This document shows positions 51,691-63,714 of a DNA stretch of 64,000 nucleotides, one piece after another. The notes beneath the pieces were generated by a model. That model was given only the letters and a program-made list of their open reading frames with translations, was not told where the DNA came from and did no database searches. The DNA is from Paramecium sonneborni (taxonomy: Eukaryota > Ciliophora > Oligohymenophorea > Peniculida > Parameciidae): positions 236,002 through 300,001 of the forward strand of contig CAJJDN010000025.1 in NCBI GenBank assembly GCA_905182985.1, in the 5' to 3' direction. The position numbers were made by a program, and so were the translations under genes. Position 1 is the first letter of the stretch, and the number at the start of each line of letters is the position of its first letter.

Positions 51691-51748
51691 TTTTTTAAAT
51701 CTTAATATATATATTTAAATCCATATAATTATTTTTAAAATAATACTA

Positions 51749-52239
51749 AACTATTTTTATTAAACTTTTACCTGAGGCATTTATTTCTTATATAATCTTT
51801 GATAAATATAAAAAATAATAAATTCAAAATTTAAAGCAAATAAAAATCAACTTGATTTTTTTTTTTAATTTTAGAACAAATAAATAATTTAATGTAAATT
51901 TTCTTATTAATATATATTTAGGTTACTAAATAATACTTCTGTAATTAAAATTTTAGTTTTATCTCAATTCAACTAATTGATTAATTATATTTTCTTTCTT
52001 CTGTAGTTCTGTAAATTATTATAAAAATTTATTAAATATAATTTTAAAAGAACTTTTCTACAAACTCTTTTAATTAAATTACTGTAATCAATCTTTCTTT
52101 CTTATATCATTAAAAATTTATTTCAATAAATTTAAATAATAACTAAACTGATTTTTTAAGTGAATCCAAAGTTTCCTTCCAATCATAATTTAGAGTAAGA
52201 ATATCTAATCATTAAGAATTATAAACATTTTTGATTTTC
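51749..52239. other. AT-rich spacer
   Basis: About 490 bp, nothing recognised. Confidence 0.45.
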
Positions 52240-54330
52240 ATGAAAAATCTTAATTGAAATTTGAATTTAGAAGATCAGATCAAATAATAATGATTTTTGG
52301 GGATCTTTTAGCAATAGCAAATTTAATATTATGGAATTTTAAGAGGCCTAATTTATTTTGAGCGAAGAATATAAAAGCATATATATAGGTTGAATTTAGG
52401 CTAAAATTTAAGATGAACCATAAAAACGGAAATAAAAATTAAAATAACAATTGATAAATCATTAGTAAATTTAAATAAACTTTTAAGGATCTCATCTCAC
52501 GAATAATTATTTATTATGAGATTTATTGATAAACAATTTTGATTATAGCGGTTGGAGATGTCTAAGAATTTAATAATGAGCCTTAAATAATTTTAAATAA
52601 GTTAAATTAAATTTATCTAATTTGATTTCAATAGTAAAACAAAGATTGAGAAATAAAATCAATATAAGATATAAATTGAAAGGTAAAACATATTTAATAA
52701 CAATATAAAAAATTTTTGAGAAAACTATGAAGAATTTAAAATTACCCTGAGATAATTAAAATAGTATCAAAAAAAATCTGAAATCCAAAAGATATAAATG
52801 ATATAGTTTAATGTAAAAAAATATTAAAACATTAAGAAATAAATCATATGATTTTAAAATCTATAATTCAAAATAGATAAAAAGGAAATTTATTTTTAAT
52901 TTCAACTTCAAAATTAATTAAAAATGGAACTTTTTGGAATTTTAATTATGATGAAAATGGAATTAAGAATGGTTAAATTTGGAACTTTCTGTTATTGATT
53001 TTGATCCAAGAGAATTTAATGTTAAGAAATTAAAAGAGAATAAATTTATGCAAATTTAGACTATTAATTCTATATATGAGAGAATTCTATTTTTTATTAA
53101 AAAGAAAGAATTTTAAAAATGAATTGATTTATATGAAAAATTTGAATTCTTGATCTAACAAGTTTTAAAAATTGTAAATTAGCAAAGCTTTAGAAAGGCT
53201 ATTAAAATTTTCATGGAACATTTTTATAAATCCTATGATTTATAATTTCTATTGAGTTACTTTAAAAGATCATAAAAAATTTATTTTTATAGAGAAAATT
53301 AAACTGAAATCATATCCTCTTATGATTTAGAGAATTTTTAATATTTTAATCTTTATTCTAATACTCTACATAACAGATAAGATGACTAAATTTGATTAGA
53401 AACTTTAAGCATTCTATAAAGCTAATAGAAAATAAATTTATGATTATTTTTAACAATTTAATAAAAAATATTTCAATCATTAGAAATCTAATTATTTAAA
53501 AATTAATTAAAGATTAGAATTACTAAAATTTAAATATTAAGTTCTTTTCAAGATTGTGTAATCTAAGAGATAGATTTGAAATTTTTGAGAAAATAAAAAT
53601 TAAGAAAATTTTAATTTTCTAAGTTTTCAAAATGAAAAATTTTGTTGAATAATATTCAATACCCTTCAAAAAAGAACAATTCTTAATATGAAATTTGATT
53701 AAAAAATTAGCTAAATTTATACATGATTAATTTATTTTTGTTAAGAAATAAATGATATTTAATCTAAAGTAATAAAAACATTCCAGAATTATTTATTAAG
53801 ATCATCTTAGCTTAAATTGGAAATTTTTAACAATATTCTATTACTTGCACTTTTACTCTTATAAATTATTTTAAATTAAGTCAAGATAATATCTATATAT
53901 AATTCTCCTATTTAAAAATGTATCTTTTTTATGAATACAAGTAATTTTAGAAAAAAGAAAGTAAATAGAATAGAGAACTAAAATTAATAAAGAAAGAGAG
54001 ATTATAAATTAATAAATAATATATTGTTCGGATTACAATTAAAAATTCCCACCTAATCTGATTTAACAAAATTAGAATGAGAAAATTAGATTATTCTATA
54101 ATATTATTTTCATTCTATGAACTTATGGTTTTATTTAAACAGATAAGGAACCAAATAGGTTAGGTTTTAAATTTTTTCTAATTAATTAAAAACAAAAAAT
54201 ACACAATTTAGTATTTCAAATAATGAAGTATCTAATAAAGAATACTAAAATGCTACTTCAAGAGACTTAAATGATATCAATAATAGGATTTTAATCTATT
54301 AAATCATCTATTTTAAGTTCAATTAAATAT
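52240..54330 (+). pseudogene. Long decayed ORF of unknown family
   Basis: Coding-like stretches follow one another with frame changes and TGA codons: NGTFWNFNYDENGIKNGQIW, then (one base missing) ELSVIDFDPREFNVKKLKEN, TGA near 53118, FRKAIKIFMEHFYKSYDL, and further on KHSIKLIENKFMIIFNNLIK and SRLCNLRDRFEIFEKIKIKK. Repeated F-W-N-F and Y-D-E-N-G elements are reminiscent of MORN/WNFNYDENG-type repeats but are too few to call. Probably a dead gene. Confidence 0.45.
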
Positions 54331-54355
54331 TAATAATTAATATTATGGATACTAA

Positions 54356-55058
54356 TCAATAAATTCTTTTCTTTTTCTATTACTTTTTAGTTTTCTTTGA
54401 GGAAGGGAATCCTTCAAATTCAGAGACTTCTGATTCAACTTAATTTATTTTATAGTCCCAGGAATCTTCATTTAGAGGATTTATTTCTGGAGATACTTCA
54501 AATTATTATTAATTAAATGATTCTTCAAATTTAATATCAAATTAAGGTGTTTAAAACCATTAATAGTCATCTTGACAAAAAGGACTCGTATAACATAAAT
54601 AATTTTTCTCTTCAGATTTAGTTTAAGTTGGAATTTGAGAATTATTTTCATAATTCTTTTGATTAATCTCTGCTTTTCTATTTTCATACATTTCTAAGAA
54701 TTTTTATTTTTAAAGCGTGTTTAACATACCTTTTTTGTATAAAATTTCATTAACTTAATATTTAATATCATAATTTCTGATAAACTCATCTTACCAAGCT
54801 TTTGAGGCTTTAAAGTATTTATCATTAAATAAAGATATTGCTTAGTCTTTTAATTAAGTTCTCCTCACTCTTTTTCCTTATTTAGCACTCTATTCAACTA
54901 TCCAAACACATAACTTTTTCTCGGCTTCTAGATTAAGCTTTTTTCTACCACAAAAAAACTTTCATTATTTTTTACTTATCTTCAAAACTAAGTATTCTGT
55001 ATTTTTTCGATTATTACTCTTTTTTAGACTTCTACTAATTCATCTCTGATTAAGACAT
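54356..55058 (-). CDS. Basic protein, possible HTH DNA-binding region (unknown, 225 aa)
   Basis: ATG 55056-55058; removing a 25-nt intron (about 54895-54919) gives exactly 226 codons to TGA 54356-54358. A basic N-terminal half (YRILSFEDKQKIMKVFLWQK, then GKRVRRTQLKDQAISLFNDK) has the helical spacing of a helix-turn-helix, followed by WQDEFIRNYDI. The C-terminal half is acidic with aromatic patches (FCQDDYQWFQTPQFDIKFEE) and ends in SSKKTKKQQKKKRIY. A nuclear or chromatin role, or a domesticated transposase DNA-binding part, is speculation. Confidence 0.6.
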
Positions 55059-55725
55059 ATGATTATTTATATTATTTATGATTAACCGCTCTTAGTTTTG
55101 ATTCCTAAATTGCATCAAAAAAGCATGGGAATATTTATATCTCATTCTAATCAAATGAAAGTGATGATCAATATTATGATAATAATCCTAAGAAATCAAT
55201 AAATAACCCTTTTCCTAGAATCTTTGAGCTATTTTCAAAGATTTAGACATTCATTTCATAGAACAAGACTGATTTACAAGCTTCATATTTTATTAAATAT
55301 TTTAATAGGTGAAAAATGTTTGAAAATAATGCAATGAACATAACATAAATTTATTGTATTTAGGGATTATGATGTTATATAAAAATATTTAAGTATTGAA
55401 AATTCACCTTTTATAAAATTGTTTGTGGTATGATGTATTTATGTAAATGCATGATGCTTTTTTATATGTTTCTTTAAAATGGGGATTTTAAAGAAATAAT
55501 TATTTTATTTAATATATATTTTAGGATCTTTTTATTAATGATTTTTATAAAAATCAAGTTAATTTTAATGAAAAATCAAGTTATGTAAATAATATACATA
55601 ATTTTATATAAAATTTATCAGTATGTTATGGTAGGGTATGTTTAAATTTTATTATTAAGAAAATTAAGATATAATCCCCTTTTTAATGCAAATTAAATGA
55701 AATTTATGGAAATATTGAATAAAAT
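55059..55725. other. Divergent AT-rich spacer
   Basis: About 670 bp between two divergent starts, likely holding both promoters. A direct repeat AAAAATCAAGTTA-like element occurs near 55550-55582; nothing else recognised. Confidence 0.45.
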
Positions 55726-58209
55726 ATGTAGAATAATAAATAAAATCAACCAGGCCCAAAATCTCTAAGAAGTAAATTTTAAATGTATTTTTAGCCTAAG
55801 AAAGTACATTAACTAAGCATTCAGAAGCTTTTAGTATTTTAGATTCAAGAATATTGGAAAATAAAGATAATTTAGAATTGTAAGTTCTTAGATATCCAAA
55901 TCCTCAAACTATGTTCCACAATCCAAGTGTTTCATTAATGCCGAACTTTTCAAACTTCTTTATTAGTAATTAATACAATACAACAATTGCTGATTAATTA
56001 CTGCATTCATAATTGATGCCTTAAAGTAATGCTTTTTAGGCTATGCCTTTAAAAAGTCTTGCTGCTGAGGGTATGAGAATAGTTTGTGAAATTGATATTT
56101 TAATGTTGAGACATTATTATCAATTAAGAGAATAGGTAAAAGTTCTGAAAATATTTAGATTTTTAACAAACACAATTAAACCACATCAAAAAGAATGGAT
56201 AATAATTCTAATCAGATTGATTGGATTAAAGGGAGATTCTAATATCGATTTAAAGAAAAAATCAGTAAAATGATGTGCAAATTAGTGGATGAAGTTAAAT
56301 CACTCATAAATAATAAAACAGAAGATGATTAATAAATTAATATTGATAAATTGAGATTCTAACCAGAGGAACTAATATAACTAGATAAAGAATTAAAGGA
56401 AAAGAGAGAAGATTTATAAGAATATTTAGATCCTTATGAGGTTTGTGGTAGAATAGCAAAATTAATAGAGATGTATTTTAGAAGTTCTGATTAATGATTT
56501 ATGTATTTTCCAGAATTTATAATTGATTATTAATAATTTATTTGATTTTGAGATAATCAAATGGAATAATTGGTTGAAAGATATTAGGAATTAGAGAAAC
56601 GTAATAGTGAGGAATTAGAGAATGATAAATCAATAACCCATTTGTTATACATAGAAGGATTTAAATGGGATGATTTGGAGAAAATACGAAAGATAAATAA
56701 AATATCATAATCTAAAATAGAGAAAAGAATAACTTTGGTTTAGGATGTAAAAGTTAGAATAATATAGTTTGGTTAATTGAGAAAGGAAGTAGAACCATAT
56801 GAAAGGAGCAATGATCATTTTTAGAACTTAGTAAAAAATATTGACATGCATATAAATTCCATTATGTTTGAGATAGATAAATTAGAATAGTTAAGATAGA
56901 AATCACAAAGATTTTTAAGACTTTAAAGTTAACCAAATATTAAACCAGAAACAGCACCAACAGATATAATGGCTTAGACAGGAGGATTATTATCTAGTAC
57001 AAGTGATGGCTAAACAAGAATGTATTAAAGCAGTTTTCAATTTTATCGAGCATAAAGAGATTAATAAATATAAACACATAATTAAAAATGGATAGAAAAA
57101 TAATATTCAATATAAAAAAAATTAATAGAAGATGAAAAAGAGTTTTAGAAATTTAGATATGAAATTGATGTTAAATAAAAAAAGGCTGAGATGAATCTTC
57201 AAGAATTTTAATTATGGTAATCTAGAGTATTAAAAGAATAAGAAGATGGCAATTCTAAAAGACTTTAATTACATAAAGAAAGAGTATTAAAAGATTAAAT
57301 CTAAAGATAAACTAATTTAGAATCAAAAATATCAAGAAAAGAATTATAATTATAAAAATAGATGTAGTTATTAAAAGACTTTAATGAATAATAAAAGTAA
57401 AATAAAGAAGAACATTTTTAAAAGATTTAATAAAAGTCTATGGGAGCCTTAAATGATAAAGATAAATTTAATTAATATTAAAAAGAATAATCTGAGAAGA
57501 AAGAATAGTAGAATTTACATAAGTTGAAGTATATCTAGGAATCTAAAGAATGGACTAAATAATAGTTATAAAAATAGAGTGAAGTAAAACAAAGCAAAAT
57601 TGAAAGAGCTAACGTAAAGTTCTTTTATATTTTAAGTAAATTTTAGTTTCTTAAGATCTTCAAAGAAGAGAAAAATTTGAAAATAAAGAAAAGAAAAAGC
57701 TTGCTTATATGGATAAATATAAAAAAGTGTTTGCAAAATATTAGACAAAAATTAATAAAGAAAAAGAAGATAAAATACATTAGATTTAAATAGTAAATAT
57801 TATTATAATATAGTAGAATAAAGCAATAGAAGATGCAAGTAGAGAATAATTGATTAAATATTAATTTGAAAGAAGATCTTAAAGTTAAGCAGAAGCTTAA
57901 AGATTAAGAGAAAGAAGAGTCAAAATATTTTAAGAAGAAAAAGCAGGAGAACATTTAATGAAATAATTGGAAATTAATTAAAGGTTGAATCAAATATAAT
58001 AAGAATTAGAGATGAAAAGAAAAATGTAAGAATTTATAGAGGAAGAACAAAAGTAAAGAAAATTAATGATAGAGTAAGAAAATTTATCTATTTTTAGAAA
58101 TGATGAAAGATAATCTCTTAAAGAAAGAGAAAAGAATGCTAGAAAATTAGAAATTGAGAAAGAAATAAAAGACAAAGAGATGAAAAGGATTAAATATTCG
58201 AAGTCTTGA
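55726..58209 (+). CDS. Long coiled-coil protein (unknown, ~800 aa)
   Basis: ATG 55726 (MQNNKQNQPGPKSLRTQEST) with introns of 23 nt near 55774-55796 and 56131-56153; further splices near 56440-56560 and 57616-57650 are needed. A Ser/Asn-rich N-terminus (LRYPNPQTMFHNPSVSLMPN) precedes helical segments (MMCKLVDEVKSLINNKTEDD) and a long coiled coil from about residue 260 (Lys/Glu/Gln/Leu heptads). A Ser/Gly/Thr linker around TGGLLSSTSDGQTRM divides it. No enzyme motif. Typical of ciliate basal-body, axonemal or cortical scaffolds, but not assignable. Confidence 0.65.
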
Positions 58210-58267
58210 TTAAATAATATATTGTTAAGAATATTAATAAAATTTGATTATTTATTTTTTGAATTTA

Positions 58268-59678
58268 ATGAATAACCAACTTAATAATGTCAAGTGTTAG
58301 TTTTGCAAGATAAATCATAATAATTTAATTAAGAAAGAAATACATAAGAAGTATTTTGACAGATATGAAATAATAGATATTTTGAGTAGTTCAATTTTTA
58401 TTTTGCTAAGCCTATAACAGAAATATTAGCAAATGTTCCTGTAGATCATGTAATTCTATTTAAAGACTAATTATATTTGCATGATGAAAATGAATATATG
58501 AAGCGATATTATTAAAGAGAAGAACAAGATCCAAGATTGAAATTACTAAGTGATTTTTATCAAGAGTCAAATAAAGTAATAGATTTATGTTGATTAATCT
58601 TTTTTAAGATTCCCTAACCTAATTTATGTAAAGTCAAAGCTCATAAGTTTATGGAGAAAAGAATCAATAAATTACTAAAATTACAATAAAAAGCATAAAA
58701 TAATTAGAATCAACAACCAATCACTAAAAAGATGATTCCAGATCATATATTTAGTGAAAATTATGTTGAATCTGTATCTGAGTAGTATCGACATACTTAT
58801 TTAGTTCCTATCCCAAGGAACAAATTTCATGGGACAGTAAATCGCATAACATCTATGACATTTCATAAACTGTAGCATAGTAGTCACAACCAAAATAAAA
58901 AACATCTTAATAATGTCCTATATTAAACATTTCTGGTGATCAAAATAAATTATTTAATTGTGATCATGATTAAGAAATAGATAATATTATTTGTGATGTT
59001 AATACATAAACATCTAGGTAATTATCATCAATTACTAAAATACCTCTTAAAAAGAAACCTACATTTAGCTCTAACAAAAAGAAAAATTAATCGATTTAAT
59101 AGCCTTAACAATCGAAAATTCCTATTCCACCTTTAAAACTTTAAGAAAGTGCTAAATCTTCCACAACCACACTACCTAACAATAAATCAACAAGCATTTA
59201 ATCTTTAATGAAAAAATATGATTAAATATTGTAAAAACGTTTTTAAGTTAAAGAAATATTAACAGAACGTAATGAAACGCGTTGTGCTGCTGCTGCTGCT
59301 GCTGCTTTTGCTTCCAGTTGTGGTATTGGTACTAATAGACCTGATGTTGCTTCATTAAAAAAATAAATTACAGATGAAATGCTAATTAAATTAATATCAA
59401 ACATGAAAAAGTCAAAAAATAAATCTGACAATTACTAATTTCATGCTTCTTTTAAAAGTGTTATACCTCTAACTTAAACAGGTCCAGCTTAATCATGTAC
59501 ATTTGAAAAAGAAAATGAAAAAAAGAAAAAATATCAAGTTTATTTGGTAAGCTATTAAATTTAATAGGGAGCCAAAACAATTTAAAAAAAACCCTTCTTA
59601 GATGTCATCTCCAACTACAATATAAAAGTATCTTAATTATAATATTATTAAGTACATGTTCTCCTTCTATGCTTTTGA
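58268..59678 (+). CDS. Ser/Lys-rich protein with Cys pair and polyalanine tract (unknown)
   Basis: ATG 58268 (MNNQLNNVKCQFCKINHNNL, a lone CxxC-H). A 26-nt intron (about 58350-58375) leads to KPITEILANVPVDHVILFKD, followed by a 33-nt intron, a Lys/Gln-rich helix, a Ser/Asn/His stretch, then IPLKKKPTFSS and SKIPIPPLKLQESAKSS, a polyalanine run (RCAAAAAAAFASS) and a Lys-rich end. A 21-nt intron near 59548-59568 is probable; another near 58915-58940 is required. The 3' end (TGA 59676-59678) is uncertain because a 25-nt candidate intron lies just before it. No family recognised. Confidence 0.55.
59286..59306 (+). repeat. (GCT)7 trinucleotide microsatellite coding polyalanine
   Basis: Seven perfect GCT codons in frame, flanked by TGT and TTT GCT. 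It is a GC-rich island in very AT-rich DNA. The opposite strand reads (AGC)7. Confidence 0.9.
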
Positions 59679-60276
59679 GATCCCTATCAAATCCATCTAT
59701 GGCTCCTTCTCCTTTGAGAAGATTAGAAATTAAAGTTAACTTAAATAAACTTATCTAATAATAAGAACAAGAGATAGGATACTGGACTCAAAGATGCAAA
59801 GTTCGTTGAAACTCACTCTATCAATTAATTTTAAGAATTATTATTTTATATCAATTAATTCTCTCTCAATTCTTAATAATTAAATAAGATATTTAATTTA
59901 CCATAACTCAATTTTTATCTAGGTATTTCATCTATAATTCATCTTTAATCTATTTATTTTTTTTATTCATTTATTTATTTATTAATCTATTAAAATAATT
60001 TGAAACAAAATTAAATTTATTACTTTAATACTCTATTAACTCTTTTTTCCCTTTTATAAAAATGCATTTAATTAATATCATATTATTTATCAAGTTGACT
60101 TTAAATAAGATATAAAAGTATAAATTTATCATATTTGGTTATAATTTTAGATTTAATAAATTAAGCATTTAAAAATTAAAATAGCTTATTCTGAAAATTT
60201 AAAATTAGATGTATTGTTTGAAAAAAATAAAAAAAAAATATATAAAATTGTTAATTTTTTAATATAGATATTTTTC
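59679..60276. other. Convergent AT-rich spacer
   Basis: About 600 bp between two convergent genes; nothing recognised, although the upstream gene may extend into it by splicing. Confidence 0.45.
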
Positions 60277-60984
60277 TCACTCTTTTGCATACTCTTATTT
60301 TAAATCCCAACACTCTAAAAAGGTATAAACTTTTGGGTTAAATACTTGATATAAATGAAAATAAGCTTGATTCATCGCTAAATGCCATAAGCCATGCCAA
60401 AGTCTTAAATAATCATTATATTCCTCTAAACCAAAGTAAAATGCAACGAAACCAATAATTAAGAAAAATATTCCTTTCTTAAGATAATCCTAATTAACAA
60501 TTTAACCTTTCTTAGGATAAAATGTTTGTTTTATTATAAACATGATGAGACTTATCAAGATTGGAATTACTGTTGCCCAAACATTCCATGCATGGGATTC
60601 TTGTATTATTACAACAAAAATAAAATTAATCCATTAAATTGACTTTCTAATGCTTCTATCATTTTGCATTAAGTAATTGAATAATTCCATCTAAATTTAA
60701 GATTATTTAAATACCAATCCACAAATTGATGCAATATTATCTAATTGATGCCAATCAACTTCTTTTAGGATGATTGGCTCAACTCCTATACTATCAGAAA
60801 AATGATACATGAATGAGGACACTAACAATAATACAGATAAAAAAAATGTATGAGCATTCTTAACTTTGTATGTGTAAATTATTTAAGGTATCATAATTCC
60901 ATTAGAAATTGCAGTAATTAACACCATTAATAGCATTTCAAATGGAGTGTGCAAATACTTATTTGTTTTTCCTGTGTCAATCAT
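60277..60984 (-). CDS. Multi-pass CREST-superfamily/TMEM8-myomaker-like membrane protein
   Basis: ATG 60982-60984, one 24-nt intron near 60696-60719, about 227 residues. Hydrophobic helices: FEMLLMVLITAISNGIMIP, FFLSVLLLVSSFMYHFSDS, INFIFVVIIQ, WATVIPILISLIMFII, and KKGIFFLIIGFVAFYFGL. The polar markers of the CREST superfamily are placed as expected: S-x-x-x-H in SSFMYHFSDS, WHQLDN, and H-x-x-x-H in LWHGLWHLA. Members include alkaline ceramidases, PAQR receptors and TMEM8/myomaker (DUF3522); the last is the closest by eye. A metal-dependent lipid hydrolase role is inferred from the His/Asp/Ser set only. Confidence 0.7.
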
Positions 60985-61329
60985 AAATTATAACAAAATT
61001 AATAATGAATGCTCAACTAAATTAAAAATGATAAATTAACATTTTAAATTACTTTATTTATTCTTAAAAATTATAATATCAAAATCAAAAGAAATTAATA
61101 ATCTTTAAAGCTCCCTATTACTAATATTGATAATAAGATGAATAGTGGTTTAATTTTTATTTTTGGCAATATAGACAATAAAAATTTTATCAGAGAATCT
61201 AAAATTCTTAAGTAGCTTAAGAAAGATAATAGCATAAACTTTTTTATATATTTTAACTAAACGTATTTTAACTCTCCAAGTGATTAGTAATGATGATCCA
61301 ACTTATCCTTTTATTTTGATAAATCACAA
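60985..61329. other. AT-rich spacer
   Basis: About 345 bp upstream of the CREST-like gene; nothing recognised. Confidence 0.4.
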
Positions 61330-61900
61330 GGAACTGTAAATTAAATACTCTTTAATTATTCTATTTAATAATTAAACACTTTAAGAGATAGATACAACTA
61401 AATTCTATATGGAAAAGTAGTATTATGATTTTTTTAAAAGTGAATACTATCTCGAATCATTTTTTTCTCTAAGTATTTATTTATTAGGTATTTCTTTTTC
61501 AAATTCTGGGGTAATAAATTTCGTATAAGTGGGATACATAAATGAATAAGGTATATTAAATCAAATTTTGGTCTTTATATTTTCCAGAATCTTTTCTTGT
61601 GGTAAGCCAATAGCTTTCAAATCATGACTAGTATACTTATTATTATGCTTTACACATTTCTATCTTCTATATTCATCATTCATAATTAAATGGTCATTAT
61701 ATTTTATTACTTTCTTGGGTTAACTGTTAATTTTGAAGAAAATTATATTTAAGTATATATTTATATCCTCTGTAAAATCTGACTATATATTTCTTATATA
61801 CATATTTTGAGTAGGATGTGTATTGCTAACACCATTTATGGAATATTCTTGGGGGAATGATAAATATTGAATAATTTTATGTACATTTGTGTCACATAAA
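61330..61900 (-). pseudogene. Coding-like frame with one internal TGA (unknown)
   Basis: Reading leftwards: HLIMNDEYRRQKCVKHNNKY, TSHDLKAIGLPQEKILENIK, then TGA 61561-61563, then in the same frame FNIPYSFMYPTYTKFITPEF and EKEIPNKQ. Composition is protein-like on both sides of the stop. Either a dead gene or a missed short intron. No family recognised. Confidence 0.4.
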
Positions 61901-63714
61901 AATTTAAGGATTCTAAATCATATACGCATCTTATAAAAATTATTTATAAATTCATTGTTGATTGATATTATAATATTTTATTCATTATGTAGAAAAAAGA
62001 AACAAATAAATAATATTAGTAATACCACTTTTGAAATAATATGAAAAAATATAATTTTTAGCTGATATTTATCAGTATATTGTCCATGTATCTTCGTAAG
62101 TAATTTCTGTTAAGTTTACATTTTTAATATTCATAAATATTATTTGATTAACTGTGATCTATTTTGCAATTTTATTATTTAAAACAAAAATTGATGGAAA
62201 GAAGCTAATTCAACAATTGTGAAGAATCAAATACGCAAATAATTTTTTAAAATAAGGAATTCTTTTATGATTAATTTTTTTGCTTATTAAAAAGATTTTA
62301 ACTTATATTAGGAAATTTTACAAAAAAAAACTTGGATATTAAGAGAATTCTAAATTTATCTTAATTTAAATACGGATTGAGACAACTATAAATAATATAT
62401 TTCTTAAACTCCATCTTTATGAATCCTCATAAAATTTTTTTTGCTAAACCTAGAGAATATTAACTGATTTATCATGATTTTAATTATTTTAATCTGAAAT
62501 ATACTTTTCTTCTATATGATTCCATTAATTTAATATTTATTAAATCTATTTATTTTCAATCAATTGATTTAAAGATACTCACTTTAATTAACCAAATTAC
62601 CTCGAGAATAATTCTCTCTTATTCTTAGTAAATATTAATTTAATAATAATTTCATCCTACTATTTAATTGATAATATATATTATTATTTTTAAACTGAAT
62701 GAATTTCTTGAATAAATTTCTAATAATTGATATCATTTGAAATAAATCTCTACTTTAATCACTTAGTTGATTTGAGTTTTAGATACTGAAAATTAATTTC
62801 TAGCTTATAGGCAGAGTATCCCTCTTTTGCGTATGTGGCAACTTCTGTTATAAATTTTCGCGGTTTTTAGTTTTTGCCTATTTTTTATACTTATAAATAT
62901 TTTCAAATATTACACTCAATACATAATTATAAAGTATATTTTTTTATTATTCAAAAGTATTAGGAGTTAGATGTAAAAATTAAGTTGCGAATGTCTTTGA
63001 TCCTCTATCTTTTTTTATTTTTTGTTTAAATATTTATCAAGATATATCTCAGTAAAAATATGAAAGTTATTTTTGCTTAATTTCTCATATCTTGTAAAAT
63101 ATTGGTTGATAAAGAGTTATCAGAGAATAAAGTATGGATTTTAATGTCTTTATGCAAAAATTCATATAAAAACGATCTGAAATCAAATGATTTTAATTTA
63201 GCAATTGTTAATAAAATAAAAGAATATTGATTGTAGATATGAAGGACTGAGTAAAAATCATAAAAAAATTGATAAATTTGAGGATTTGATTAATTTAAAG
63301 AAGATGTAGTACGATAATTTATAATATTAGTAAATTTAAATAAAAGAAGGAAGAAATGAAAATATTTAGTAAATAAATTGATTTAATGTTTGTATGAATA
63401 ATTTAGTTTAAAAAAGAATGAAATTCTCGATTCTATATAATTTATAAATAAAAAGAGAATAATTATTTTAAGTTTAGGAATTGTTTTGTTTAATATAAAA
63501 CTGGATTTTTGAATAGGATGCGCGAAATGATTAAATTTTACTTCTTATAAAAAATGGAATGTAGGAGGTTGTGTAATATACATATAATATGTTATAATTA
63601 ATAAATATTTTGGGGGTACGTATGTGACAAGATATAATTGATTTAATTTGCTATAGAAAAAGGTGAGAGAAATGTTATTGAAATCAATAATATCTTTTAT
63701 TTATCTGTAAACAC
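61901..63714. other. Gene-poor AT-rich region upstream of actin
   Basis: About 1.8 kb with frequent TGA in all frames; no gene, RNA or repeat recognised. The last few hundred bases should include the actin promoter. The base composition changes sharply at the actin ATG. Confidence 0.45.

Larger units (their letters stand above)
50403..51748. repeat. Contig-start overlap (copy 2 of 49056-50401)
   Basis: Second representation after n 50402, continuing into unique sequence after 51748. Confidence 0.85.

Noticed and set aside
54481..54687. Minus-strand Lys-rich ORF of 68 residues
   Set aside because: Different frame of the spliced gene 54356-55058, whose exon total is an exact multiple of three.
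27992..61900. TGA as a sense codon (for example Trp) genome-wide
   Set aside because: Intact genes use TGA as their natural end and TGG for conserved Trp; TGA-broken frames also have frame shifts or substituted residues, fitting decay better. In the GH20 motif a Gly, not Trp, is expected at the TGA.
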